Of a stretch of DNA of 64,000 bases, positions 47,130 to 57,269 are shown in pieces. This DNA comes from Atopsyche davidsoni (taxonomy: Eukaryota > Arthropoda > Insecta > Trichoptera > Hydrobiosidae). Where the stretch lies: positions 1 through 64,000 of the forward strand of contig JAILWY010000040.1 of assembly GCA_022113835.1 (NCBI GenBank). Reading direction: 5' to 3'. The first letter of the stretch is position 1, and every line of letters begins with the position of its first letter. The position numbers and the translations under genes are program-made. The notes beneath the pieces were generated by a model. The model did not search any database and had not been told where the DNA came from. It saw nothing but the letters and a program-made list of their open reading frames with translations.

Positions 47130-48740
47130 CCCACTCTCCGCCTAGTGCAAAAAGGCAGAGAATTACTGCCCCGGCAACGTCAAACCGGTTTGCCTCCCTC
47201 TCTCCCCCTGACGACCAAGAGGAAGACCAGAAGGAAGACCTGGAGGAAGACCAAATCGACACCGAATCCATGAAGGCAGAAGCCTCCCAACCCCCGCAAA
47301 ACTCAGAAAAAAAGGGCTACAAAAATTCCCTCCGATCGTGCTATCAGATCCGACCACAGCGATGGACACCATCGCCAAGCTCGAAGCGGGTCAAACCAAA
47401 ATCGTTAAAGCGATCTCCAAGCACGGGAATGTTCGTCTTTTCCCAGAAACCGCCTCAGACTACCGCACCGCGCGCAGAATCCTAGACAACCAGGAAACCG
47501 CATACCACACCTATCAACTTCCGGAGGAAAAACTCATAAAGGTTGTCATAAGGGGTTTCCCCCTAGGCACCAACATTTAAGACATCGAGGAACTCCTGAC
47601 GGAATTCCCAATCAAAAGCGCAAACAAAATAAGGGCAGGAAAGGACCGTAAAGAAACCTCCCTGGTCCTCATACAAGCATCAAAAAATGAGAAGGGGAAA
47701 AGCCTCTTCCACCTTAAAAGACTAGGTCACTTCGTGGTGACAATGGAGCCCCTGAGAAGAACAGCCAGCATTGGACAGTGCCATCGATGCCAAAAATTCG
47801 CACATTCTGCAGCCTGCTGTAAAAACCCGCCAAAGTGCGTAAAATGCGCAGGCGACCACCTCACCGCCTTGTGTAAAAAAGACCCATCCACGCCAGCCAA
47901 ATGCGCTAACTGCCAGGAACCGCATACGGCAAATTTCAAGGGCTGCGAGAAATTCTCTAAGCGCACCCTCTCAACCCAACGTACCCGCCTCACGCCCCAC
48001 ACCAGCGTAAACAGGTCGGCAACCACAAACCTCAGCTACGCGTCCGCAGTCGCCTCAACATCACAAGCCACGCCAGCCCCCCGGACCGCCCAAGCCACTC
48101 GGGCCGCCCCGCCTCTCCCGACACACCCGTCCACCCCGGCGGTCTTGGCAGCCGCGCCCGCTGAGGCCACCCAGCCCACCCCACTATCCGACACCCCATC
48201 TCTGCAGGACAACCTGATTGCGCTTGCAATGGAAGCCCTCCAGAAACTCATTACTCCAGGTTCGAAGGAGGAGAAAATAAGGGACATCGTAGCGATGATC
48301 CCAAAGCTCCTGTCATTCCTCCTCGCCCCGTAAATAGCGCTCCCACGAAAATACCTGCGGACGGTGATCCGACGATCCGTCCAATCCTCACTTACGCCTG
48401 TCCCATCTGGGGATACATCCCATCTGAGAAACACAAGCCTCTCCAAAATAAAATCCTCCGCTAGGCACTCAATGCCCCGAGGTTCATCCAAAATGCCCAG
48501 CTCCACAGAGACACCAACACCAAAACGATCCAAGAGGTCATCATCCACCTCGCACATTTCTTCCAAATCTTCACCCACTTAGTTCCACACCCCTCAATCA
48601 ACACCTTCTTCGAGTTCAACCTCGAGGACTGCCTCCACAAAAAAGACAAAAAGCCACCCCCCCTCCACAACCCCCCCCCCTTTCCCACAATCCCCACTCC
48701 CCCCACCCACCCAACCCCAAACACAACCCCACGGTGACAC
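47130..48740 (+). pseudogene. Jockey-clade retrotransposon: ORF1 fused to the end of ORF2
   Basis: ORF1 is open in pieces from about 47130 (a shift near 47340 and a TAA at 47578) to 48333. It contains a PRE_C2HC-type region (VVIRGFPLGTNI before the stop) and Jockey-type knuckles (CHRCQKFAHSAACC, CVKCAGDHLTALC, CANCQEPHTANFKGC), then an Ala/Pro/Thr-rich tail. Within 30 bp it passes into the C-terminal end of a Jockey ORF2 (LTYACPIWGY, then ALNAPRFIQN, with one TAG at about 48463). The endonuclease and nearly all of RT are deleted. The tail is C-rich. Confidence 0.78.
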
Positions 48741-48744
48741 AAGT

Positions 48745-49101
48745 CACCGAGTCATTTTGAAGGCGCTGAAGGAAAATCTTCCTGTTTCGCCGATAAAGCC
48801 AAATACACTAAAAAAAATAAATTTCAAAATTCTTTTGTTTTTCATCAAGTTTATTACAATAGATCTTATAACTAATGTTTTGGTGGAGTGTTTGGCTATC
48901 CCCGTCCTGCGCGCAGGTTTCGGGGCTCTCAATGTGTGACTTAGGTGGTAGCGTTTAGATTTACTGTGGTTGTGATATTGTGTTAGGCAGGGAAAATGAG
49001 TGGGAAAATTCGCATGTGTTTATGTGTAATAAATATCTACGAACTAAATAACAAAGATAAAAATTTATAACAATAACAGGTAGGGCAGGAGGATGCAATG
49101 T
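48745..49101. other. Non-coding junction between the two Jockey fragments
   Basis: The segment includes the block at 48885-48960 that resembles 46165-46260. Read on the minus strand it would be the 3'UTR of the fragment at 49102-49555. Its middle is AT-rich and could also hold the tail of the plus-strand fragment. Confidence 0.45.
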
Positions 49102-49555
49102 TCACTCCTGGGTATGATTTTTGGGAACTTGGCACTCCTTCTTGTATAGGGTGCCCCAGGAGCCGTCGGAGAGTGTTATATTTTCACCGAGTAGGATGTG
49201 GTGGGGGAATTTGTGTCTGTAGTGGATAGACAGTGAGTCTGGGGTATCGTCTCCGATCCCTTTGAGGAGGGGGTTTTTGGATTTCCTTATGGACTGGTAT
49301 AGTCTTTCGGTGACGTGAAGCGTCTGAGTTGCGATCGGTGGGATTTTGGTCTGGGCACAGAGGGTGGTGGTCGAGGTACGGTAGTAGGCATCTAGGATGC
49401 ACCTAGGCAGGAGTTTTGGGCGGCCTGGATACTCGCGATGAGGTGTTGGCTAGCGTTTGACCAGACAGATTTGGTGTACATCATGTACGGCCTGATGATG
49501 GAGGTGTAGAGGCTGAGCTTGGACTCGAGGGAGAGGGGGCTTCTAGCGCTAAATA
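49102..49555 (-). pseudogene. Second Jockey-clade fragment (end of ORF2), minus strand
   Basis: On the minus strand 49553-49400 reads SLESKLSLYTSIIRP, then a VWSNASQHLIASIQAAQNSC stretch and a TAG. After a frame change it continues through TLHVTERLYQSIRKSKNPLL to ENITLSDGSWGTLYKKE and a TGA at 49102-49104. The order is that of the C-terminal end of Jockey ORF2. It faces the plus-strand fragment at 48340-48740, so the two tails converge. Confidence 0.75.
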
Positions 49556-49595
49556 CACTAGACTAGAGACTACATTTATAAGTAATTTCAAGGGT

Positions 49596-50066
49596 AGCGC
49601 GTGCCTAGACAATCTGATCACGGAATTCAACAATCGTTTTGAAGACTTCCACAAAATCTATGAAATGGAATTCCTAATTTTCAACAACCCATTCAATTTT
49701 GAAGCTTCACAGGCACCAGTTCATTTGCAATTGGAGTTGATAGATCTTAAATCGGACAGTATTTTGAAAGAAAAATTTAAAGAGGTTAACGCTCTTACAT
49801 TTTGTACACAATATTTCAAGAGTTTGGATAACTACCCGGAATTAAAAAAGCATGCAGCACGTATTCTGTGCATGTTTGGTAGTACCTATTTATGTGAGCA
49901 GATGTTTTACGTCATGAAAATAAATAAGAACAAACATCGTACAAGATTGACGAATGAACATCTCCAATTAATTTTTAAAATAATTACAACGAATATGATA
50001 CTTGACATCAATGAGCTTGTCAAAAACAAGAGAAGTCAGGTATCAGGATCCTCGAGCTCAAAATAA
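49596..50066 (+). pseudogene. hAT transposase C-terminal dimerisation region (partial)
   Basis: About 155 codons are open to a TAA at 50064-50066. The sequence carries NLITEFNNRFEDF, LELIDLKSDSILKEKF, LKKHAARILCMFGSTYLCEQ and NKHRTRLTNEHLQLI, the C-terminal signature of hAT transposases of the GTF2IRD2/ZBED group. The upstream transposase is missing because the Jockey fragment abuts at about 49555. It is probably non-functional. I infer the family from recognised motifs; no search was run. Confidence 0.8.
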
Positions 50067-50635
50067 TTACACTCTTTTATAACTTTGATATGATTTTTAA
50101 CAACCGTATATTATATACTACATAATGAAATAAATAAAATGTTATAATAATTCAGTACATTTTTTTAATATGAATCTGGCCCGCCTACGGCCCTCTGCAA
50201 AATTGAGTTTGACACCTCTGATCTAAGACAAAGTATGTAGCTGGAGGCGATTTCAATACAAAATCGAGTCAAAGTATAAAAACAGATAACTATTTAAAAA
50301 TGAGACATGAGGTAAACACTTGCCAACGTGCGGTCCATGTCCAAAGCTTTAGTTCGAGATAGCGCGCATGGCCAGAGCGGAGGACTGTGTCCTACGGGAC
50401 AAAGGAGACGCTCTCATATTTTCTTTGGGAACGATACTACATTTCGTATACAATTCAAAATGGGACTCTTGCTCGGGACTTGCGGGGCGATGGCCGAAAA
50501 CGGGTGTGCCGGAATCTAGTTAGTGTGTCGTTTCTCTACATTTTAAGATTGAATAGGGGTTAGGCTTGCTAGTTGGAACCCTGTATTGAAGAAAAGCATA
50601 TCGGAGCTCGGTGGTGCGTCTTACGGAGTCTTTCG

Positions 50636-50986
50636 TACGGAGCGGACAGCGCGAGACGTGCGGATTATTTCTCCCATCCCCACGTCTCCTGCGAGCACTC
50701 GGGCAGCAAAGAAGAACAGGGTCTTCTTCTGGACCCGCCGCTTCCCAGGAGCTTCGGCAGGAGCACAAGAAGACGGGACCAAGAGGAACGCCGAGGAGGC
50801 GAAACCCCCCCCCCCCCCCCCCCGGCAGACAAGAAGAGTTTTTTTGCTCATGTATTTCATATGTTTTTCTCTTTTCACATGTGCCTTCAAGGAGGCCCCG
50901 AATAAAGGATACGCTCCCGCAACCCAGAAGAGTGCTAGAAGGCGATCCTGTTTGCGGGATGCACCCAATTAAAAAAAAAAAAAAAT
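50636..50986 (+). mobile_element. 3'UTR fragment of a TRAS-like (R1-clade) element
   Basis: The order AGCGGACAGCGCGAGACGTG, CGGATTATTTCTCCC, a long pyrimidine and purine block, GCCTTCAAGGAGGCC, AATAAAGGATACGCTCCCGC and a poly(A) run matches the 3' ends at 57940-58275 and 58990-59367. It is a different subfamily: middle bases differ and an 18-C run sits at about 50806-50823. The poly(A) (50970-50986) is followed directly by one TTAGG. Confidence 0.8.
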
Positions 50987-52479
50987 TAGGAAGACTGGGA
51001 GACTGCATACCTCTAGGTCCTGTGTATGAAATAGCATAAAAAAAATAGTTTTTTAATTAAATATACTAGAAGAGCAGTAAAAACTTCCGAAACATGTAAA
51101 TTTTACATCTAAGGTTTCAGTTTGCTTAGAAGAACCAAGGTACTGCAGTCACGAGGCAGGCCAGAAATAAGCAATACGCAACGCTTGCTGAAGTTGCATT
51201 ACTGTTGTTGGCGACGGCTACCAGATTTATTCTCTCGAGGAGACGCTGGCAGTCGTTTTACTTCTTCGGCTTTAGCATATGAATTCGCCAAGGTTCATAC
51301 GTTATCAGTGGACTGTATTATCATTCATTTAAAACACTTTATTCGTATAAACTTTTATTCAAGCTTCATTACAAACATTGATTACAATTTTAACATTTAT
51401 CTGATATTAAAACAAGTTACATTTAACACTTTGTTTTAACATTGAACCGATAACCGGGTTGTTTAAATTAACACTTCACTTTTTTACGACAGACACGCGA
51501 TCCTGCATAGGTATGTCTGAGTATCACTGTTCCTGGGCATGGTCACCCTCTGGATACCAATCGAGTACTTTTCAATTTCACTTTTCAACATTTTAACGAC
51601 AGACACGCGATCCTGCATGGTTGTCGGAGTATCCTTGCTCCCGGGCAGCGTCACCCCGTGGAGTCAAATCTAATACTGCCCCCTTACGGGGCTGAACGGT
51701 CTTTATACCGTTGGAACGTCCGGCCGTCCGGGTGGCGGGCCGTGTTTAAAAACAATAGAACCCAGATCAGGCTTTCGGCACGTATGTCCGGACTGACTCT
51801 GGAAACAATCATAAACCTACCCGAGCGGCGTCATATACATTGCAAATACAAAGGTAACGCGGCGGTCCCTTTAGGAGCAATAATCATAAAAATCCCCCGG
51901 CCGTGTGGTCCGTGGGAGCGGAGGCCATGGTCGAGGCGCCGGTCCGGCGGCCGTTTATAGCAAAAAACCATATCTATATTATTTTTATTCTAAATGAATT
52001 TAAACTATGATCGCGTTGCCAACAACTGTGTTGGATGCAATCGCCTGCTGCAGGGCGCGGAATGCGAGTTGCAGGTTATTTTTGAGAGAGGGTTACGAAG
52101 TGCCCGCAAGCGCCGCGAGGGTTTCAGTAGGCACTTTTCGCACGAAGAACGCTTCATCGGCGGGAAGCAAATTGAGTATCACGACAAAGACGAGTAGTTT
52201 GAAACTATCGGTGTAAACGATCAGTGTAAAAAAATATATAGAATTATTAAAATAAATACACGTAATTTAGTTAAAATTGGTGTTAGGGATATTTAAATGT
52301 ATAATGTTTGTCCTAATTGTTAGCGTAAGCGCGCACGGTTATCGGCATTACCGGTTCGGCGGGGACTGTCTTTGGCAGACTTGTTTCCAAGCACTCTCGT
52401 AAACCGGTTTTACTTACATGCATACAAGAACCTCTGCACTAGCAACAGCTCGGGAATAGCGCAGATGACTTATTACGTG
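50987..52479. other. Intergenic, with a 112-bp direct repeat
   Basis: ACGACAGACACGCGATCCTG and the ~70 bp after it occur at 51485 and again at 51597, spaced 112 bp, with moderate divergence. The family is unknown; an LTR-type tandem is possible. GC-rich patches at 51690-51960 and 52320-52400 show no known coding motif. Confidence 0.5.
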
Positions 52480-52640
52480 TGAGATTGCACTCCGGCAGCC
52501 AGGTGGGGCGATGGACCAATGGGAAGCAGCGAGGCGCGTCGGAGCGCCCCCGCCCCCGGCCGGGAGTCTATTTATATCTCGGCCCCCTAGAGGGCCCGGG
52601 GAGCCCCAGCCGCCCCAGCCGCGCCAGGCGACTTCATTGC
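52480..52640 (+). promoter_or_regulatory. Promoter-like GC island with CCAAT, GC-box and TATA elements
   Basis: In order there are GACCAATGGG (about 52513), a GC-box-like CGCCCCCGCCCCCGGCC run (about 52545-52562), and a TATA-like TCTATTTATATC (about 52567-52578). They are followed by 60 bp of GC-rich DNA and then AT-rich DNA. The arrangement is that of a pol II promoter on the plus strand, but no downstream gene is recognised, so it may be an LTR or an orphan promoter. Confidence 0.35.
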
Positions 52641-52672
52641 TTACACTGCACATGTATGGGTCAATTAAATTA

Positions 52673-52700
52673 TAGCTCAGTAACCACTGTTACTGAGCTA
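52673..52700. repeat. Perfect inverted repeat: 12-bp stem, loop CACT
   Basis: TAGCTCAGTAAC (52673-52684) pairs exactly with GTTACTGAGCTA (52689-52700). It lies about 95 bp downstream of the TATA-like element of the preceding island. Confidence 0.85.
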
Positions 52701-53391
52701 AATTTCTTTATTAATATTAATAAAAGTTAAAATTAATTATCTCTAAAAAGTACAACAAAAGTGCAGTAAAGAAAAGGTACTTTAAGGTCATGTTAAAAAG
52801 TAAAAAGAAATAATTGAGTATTTAGAAATAAAACACGAGTGTGTTTATGGATGATATTAACCCATTGACTGCTAAACAACCATATTTCGTTTGCAAAACG
52901 TCAAAGACTGCGACGACAATCGTCGGGACGTCACAGCGCTCGCAAGCGAATACTTGCTGAGCGTCAAGACATCATCGAAGGAAATATATATTTTTTAAAT
53001 TATTTATTAAAATAGGAATAAATTTATGTTTACTTAAGGTTATGAATTTCGAATACTGCGTGTAAATTGTATGAGTTTTTACTTTTTTTTTAAGAGAACT
53101 TTAAACAAATTTTAAAAATAAAAAAATCACGAAATATAAATATACATTTACAATTTTAGTTATAAACAATACACAAAATAAAAGCTTTAAGCAAAAAATA
53201 AAACATATTAGCTGTCCGTTATCATTATGAAAAAAAAAAATTAATTAATTAATTGTAAAAAAATGATAAATTGAATTTAATAAAACAATAGATAAATGTT
53301 TTAAATTCAAATCACAGAATATATTCTAACAATCATAGAATATATTATGTTGCAGAAGAAGTCGCTAATTGAGAATTGTCTTTCCGGATAA
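52701..53391. other. Intergenic, no gene recognised
   Basis: AT-rich, low-complexity DNA. No feature could be supported. Confidence 0.5.
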
Positions 53392-53807
53392 TCTATGTAT
53401 GTATATAAAACACAAAAAATGTTTGTAGATCCGTTATAGGTTTTGAAACCATCCAACCGATGTTCCCCAAACCGGTTTCATTTGAAAGGCGAAGGCTTTC
53501 ATATGAAGATGGTTTTAGACCACTAAAACAATGCATTAGGCACATTCGGTCCATTAATTAGGTCGATTTTCGTCACTTCCCATACAAACATTTTCATCAT
53601 CTTTAAAGTCGACAAAAAATTTAAAAAAAGATTATTGTGAAACAAAAACACTGATCTGTCATTAAAAAATTGGAAATATTATTTCGTTTATTATCTATCC
53701 ACATAAAAAAAAAATAAAAAAATATTGGCTATCAAAAATGCCTCCGAAAAGAGCTGTAATTGGAAGAAATACAATAGATGCGAAACGAAAATAGCCGAAA
53801 GAACAAT
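53392..53807 (+). mobile_element. Helitron 5' end fragment
   Basis: The segment starts TCTATGTATGTATATAAAAC after a host A and continues AAAAATGTTTGTAG, CCGTTATAGG and TTTTGAAACC, then AGACCACTAAAA. That is the same order as the 5' end of the Helitron at 46088 (minus strand). Downstream, near 53738, a frame opens MPPKRAVIGRNTIDAKRK and stops, as the start of a Helitron protein does. The rest is cut off by the BEL/Pao fragment. Confidence 0.7.
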
Positions 53808-54280
53808 GTGAAGTACTTTACATTTCGAGCTTTAAATCATAGGCTCCCAACCTTTTATTGACCTAACAGACATAGACATAATAGTTATAATTATACCTAT
53901 TTTATTATCAGGTGGAAAACACGCAAACACTAGGCTGTTGTTGATCAAGATAACTGCCTTGCCGACGTTTCGTACACTCCCCCCTAGTACGGTTCCGTAC
54001 TACTGATCTATGTTGGCTGCTCGTTGATTTCGGCGTCGGCGGATGTGTGGGCGAACGTCGGGCTCGGCATCGGCGGGCTCCGTGGGTCGTTTTGCTGGGT
54101 GCTCCGTCGGTAGGACGACCACCTTGGTCGCCGGGCGGGTGTACTCGTCAGTAGCGGTCTTCACCCGCACGACCCTGACTTGGTCGTCGGGCGCTACTGA
54201 CGCTTGCGTTACTCGGCCGCGATGCCACGTATTTCGTGGCAGTGCGGCGTCCACGATTAGAATGAATGCGGTCCCTTGCA
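53808..54280 (-). mobile_element. BEL/Pao LTR retrotransposon fragment: end of pol, polypurine tract, LTR
   Basis: On the minus strand 54275-54000 encodes IVDAALPRNTWHRGRV, then RVVRVKTATDEYTRPATKVV, which matches the extreme C-terminus of BEL/Pao pol (after integrase), and stops. A polypurine tract (AGGGGGGAG) follows at 53977-53985 and an LTR start TGTACGAAACGTCGG at 53976. The LTR seems to end near 53808. The rest of the element is absent; the TRAS-like copy begins within a few bases of the upstream break. Confidence 0.65.
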
Positions 54281-54282
54281 GA

Positions 54283-54795
54283 CAAGAATGCGGTTCCCGG
54301 CACGGAAAGTCGACGCTGGAGATAAGTCGACGACGGTAGAAGAGCTGGCCACCGCGCTAGCGGCGCAGGCCGGGTGTACGCCGGACGCGGTCGGAGCTGT
54401 CAAGTTCCTTCCGGCCCGAAACGGCACCAGAACGGGCCTGGCCGACGTTCCGACAGACGCAGCATAGACCGTCCTGGCAGCAGGCAAGATCCGCGTCGGA
54501 TGGGTCAGCTGCCGAGTGCGAGAGCATCTGACAATCACCAGATGCTTCAGGTGCCTCGGCTTCGGCCACGCTGCGCCAAACTGCAGAGGCCCGGACAAGA
54601 GCAAGCAGTGCTTCACCTGGGGCCGAACCGGGCACAAGGCCAAAGAGTGCCGAAACAGGCCGAAGTGCCCGACATGCGTCGCAGCAGGCAAAAGAAGCGA
54701 CCACGCCCAAGGGAGCGGAAAATGTGAGGCATTCAGGAACTACCTGAATGCCTACCGCAAGCATACCGATGTCTCTGCGCGTCCTGCAAATTAAT
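54283..54795 (+). pseudogene. gag (ORF1) C-terminal part, copy 1
   Basis: The frame matches residues of the ORF1 at 59798 from RMRFPAR onward, with a deletion joining it to STTVEELATALAAQAG. A TAG interrupts it after PTDAA (54465-54467; the other copy has CAG). The second zinc knuckle reads CFTWGRTGHKAKEC, with Trp replacing the second Cys. ORF1 protein of this clade binds the element RNA and directs it to the telomere; this one is damaged. Confidence 0.85.
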
Positions 54796-57260
54796 CTCAA
54801 CCATTGCAGGGCGGCGCAGGCGCTGCTGGAGCAGAAAGCGCGGGAGCTGCAGGCGGACATCATCATCGCCTGCGAGTAGCACCGCACTCCGGCAAGCGCC
54901 AGGTGGAGGGCCGACGCGACGGGGCTGACGGCCGTAGCCACAGCCGGCGACACCCCCGTCGAAGAGATCGGCACCGCGGGGCAAGGCTTCACATGGATCC
55001 GGGTCGGAGGTATACGCGTGTACTCGTGCTACGTTTCACCTAACGTGGCGTACGCAGAGTACGAAGCGTACCTCGCCCGGCTCGAGCAGGACGTCCGGGC
55101 GCACGCAGGTGAAGCCATCATCGCCGGCGACTTCAACGCGAAGGCCGTCGAATGGGGAGCGCGGTCGACGACCCGGAGAGGAGCAGCACTCGCCGACATG
55201 ACGGCCGGACTGGGCCTCGTCGTGTGCAACAACGGCGCCAGCACGTTCCGGAGGGGCTCGTCAGAGTCTATATTAGACCTGACGTTTGCGAGCCCGGGAA
55301 CCGCACGTTCGCTCGAGGGTTGGAGGGTATTGGAGGAAGAGTCGTTGAGCGACCACCTCTACATATCCTTCACCCTCAACACGACGGCGCCCACCCACCC
55401 AGCTGTGCCACCACCGCCCCGAGGATCGGCCTGGAGCCTGCGGAAGCTGGACGCGGAGAAATTCGCGGACAGCTTCAAGCGGCACGGGGAAGACACCATC
55501 AGCGAGGATCCGGAAGCGGCGGCGTGCGCTCTCGTCGCGAGGACCCGGAAGGCGTGCGACGCGTCCATGCCGCGCAAGTGGTTCCACCCGACCAGAAGAC
55601 CCGTCCACTGGTGGTCTGAGGAGATCGCTTCTCTGCGGAAGCAGTCCATGGCTGCCAGAAGGGCACTGCAGAGGAAGAGGCCAAAGGCAGGAGGAACCCT
55701 GGACTGCACGATGGAGATCGAAGCGTATAGAAGCGCAAAGAAAGCGCTCACGATCTCCATCAAGGCCGCGAAGGAGCGAAGCTGGGAGAAGCTGTGCGCC
55801 TCGATTGACGATGACCCCTGGGGACTCCCCTACAGGCTCGTCATGAAGAGGCTGCACACTCCTCAGATTATCCCGGGCATCACCCTGCCCGGTCGGGTGG
55901 ACGCCATACTGGATGCGCTGTTTCCAACGCGCCCTGACGGCGGGCGACCTGCGGTCATCGTAGCTCCGGACGAAGAGATCCCACTCTTCACCGTGCCGGA
56001 GCTGAAGATCGCCGCGAGTCGCCTCCCCAACGCCAAGGCGCCCGGACCCGACGGAATCCCCAACGAGATCGTGAAGAGGACCGTGCGCGAAGATCCTGCG
56101 GCGCTACTCGCGGTCTTCAACACCTGTCTGACGAAGGCCACGTTCCCGGGGTGCTGGAAGACCGCGCGCCTAGCGCTGGTGCGCAAAGGAGACAAGCCGG
56201 TCGATCTTGCGTCTTCTTACCGACCATTGTGCCTCCTCGACAGCTTCGGGAAGCTCTTCGAAAGGTTACTACACTCCAGACTGGACTCGTACATCGAGAC
56301 CGAGGGCTGCCTGTCCGAGTCTCAGTACGGGTTCAGGAGGGGTAGGTCCACGGCGGACGCCATCACGAGGGTCCACCGCAGGGCCGAGATGGCAAACGCG
56401 GGGACCTGGCGGACAAGACAGTACTGCGTGCTCGTAACGCTTGACGTTAAAAACGCCTTCAAGAGCGCCTCATGGGAGAAGATCATGGAGGCGCTGGAGA
56501 AGAAAGGCGTCGAGCCGTACGTGCGAGCTGTCGTGGACAGTTACTTTCGAGACCGCAGCGTGCATTACACTCCCACAGGTGGAATAACCAGAACCACCAG
56601 AACCACCACATGCGGAGTGCCACAGGGGTCGGTCCTCGGACCGCTCCTGTGGAACATAATGTACGATGCGGTGCTGCGAGTGGAGCTTCCCGACGGTGTC
56701 GAAGAGATTGGCTTCGCGGACGACATCGGCGTCGTGGCCGTCGCCAGAAAGATGTCGGATCTGCAGGCCAATCTTAACGAAGCGCTGCGGAGGATCGCCC
56801 AGGCCCTGGGGGACCACCACCTGGAGCTGGCAGCGCACAAGACCGAGGCGGTAATGCTTGTAGGAAGGCGCAAGCACGAGCCGCCGCGAATAACCGTCGG
56901 CGACGCGGTTATCACCCCGCAAAAATCGGTCAGATACCTGGGCGTGTACTTCGACGGGTCCCTGAAGTACACGGGCCACATCCGCAGAGCCGCGGAGAAA
57001 GCCGCGGGAACCACCGCTGCGCTTTCGCGGATCCTGCTGAACGTGAAGGGTCCGCAGGAACAGAAGCGGAAGCTGCTCGCTAGTGTGGCCCAAGCCCAAA
57101 TGCTCTTCGGCGCCGAAGTCTGGGCGCCGAGCATGCGGATGGCACACTACCGCAGCATGCTAACAAGCGTGCAGCGGCGTGCGGCGCTCCGCGTCATATG
57201 CGGATACCGCACGGTATCGACCGATGCGGCGCTCGTGCTCGCGGGGATCCCAGCCGACCG
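54769..57260 (+). pseudogene. ORF2 (endonuclease-reverse transcriptase), copy 1, interrupted
   Basis: ORF2 begins ATG at 54769 (SLRVLQINLNHCRAAQALLE), overlapping the end of gag. A TAG at 54878-54880 replaces the CAG of CEQHRTP. From 55018 it is open through the AP-type endonuclease (IIAGDFNAK, SILDLTFAS, SDHLYISF) and RT (AKAPGPDGIPNEIV, LDVKNAFKSA, GVPQGSVLGPLLW, FADDIG). After LVLAGIP (about 57254) the C-terminal domain present in the other copy is lost and the frame passes into UTR-type sequence. The open frame to 57615 is therefore partly translation of UTR. Confidence 0.88.
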
Positions 57261-57269
57261 CCCTGCCGC

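Larger units (their letters stand above)
47066..50220 (+). mobile_element. hAT transposon (GTF2IRD2/Charlie-like) with nested Jockey fragments
   Basis: The left end starts CAGTCATGTCAAAG at 47066 and continues ACGGCCCGCGGGCCG. The right end, reverse-complemented from 50220, starts CAGAGGTGTCAAACTC and then GGGCCG. The flanks are 8-bp near-identical duplications, ATCTAGGA (47058-47065) and ATCTAAGA (50221-50228), as hAT insertion makes. The right part still encodes the transposase C-terminus (49596-50066). Most of the left and middle is replaced by two Jockey-type fragments in opposite orientation. Confidence 0.82.

Noticed and set aside
49184..49402. 72-codon minus-strand frame read as an independent gene
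   Set aside because: It lies out of frame within the Jockey ORF2 remnant; the in-frame reading gives recognisable RT C-terminal motifs.
50586..51039. Several 100-140-codon plus-strand frames over the C18 run
   Set aside because: They fall in the 3'UTR of a TRAS-like fragment; the runs of Pro come from the homopolymer.
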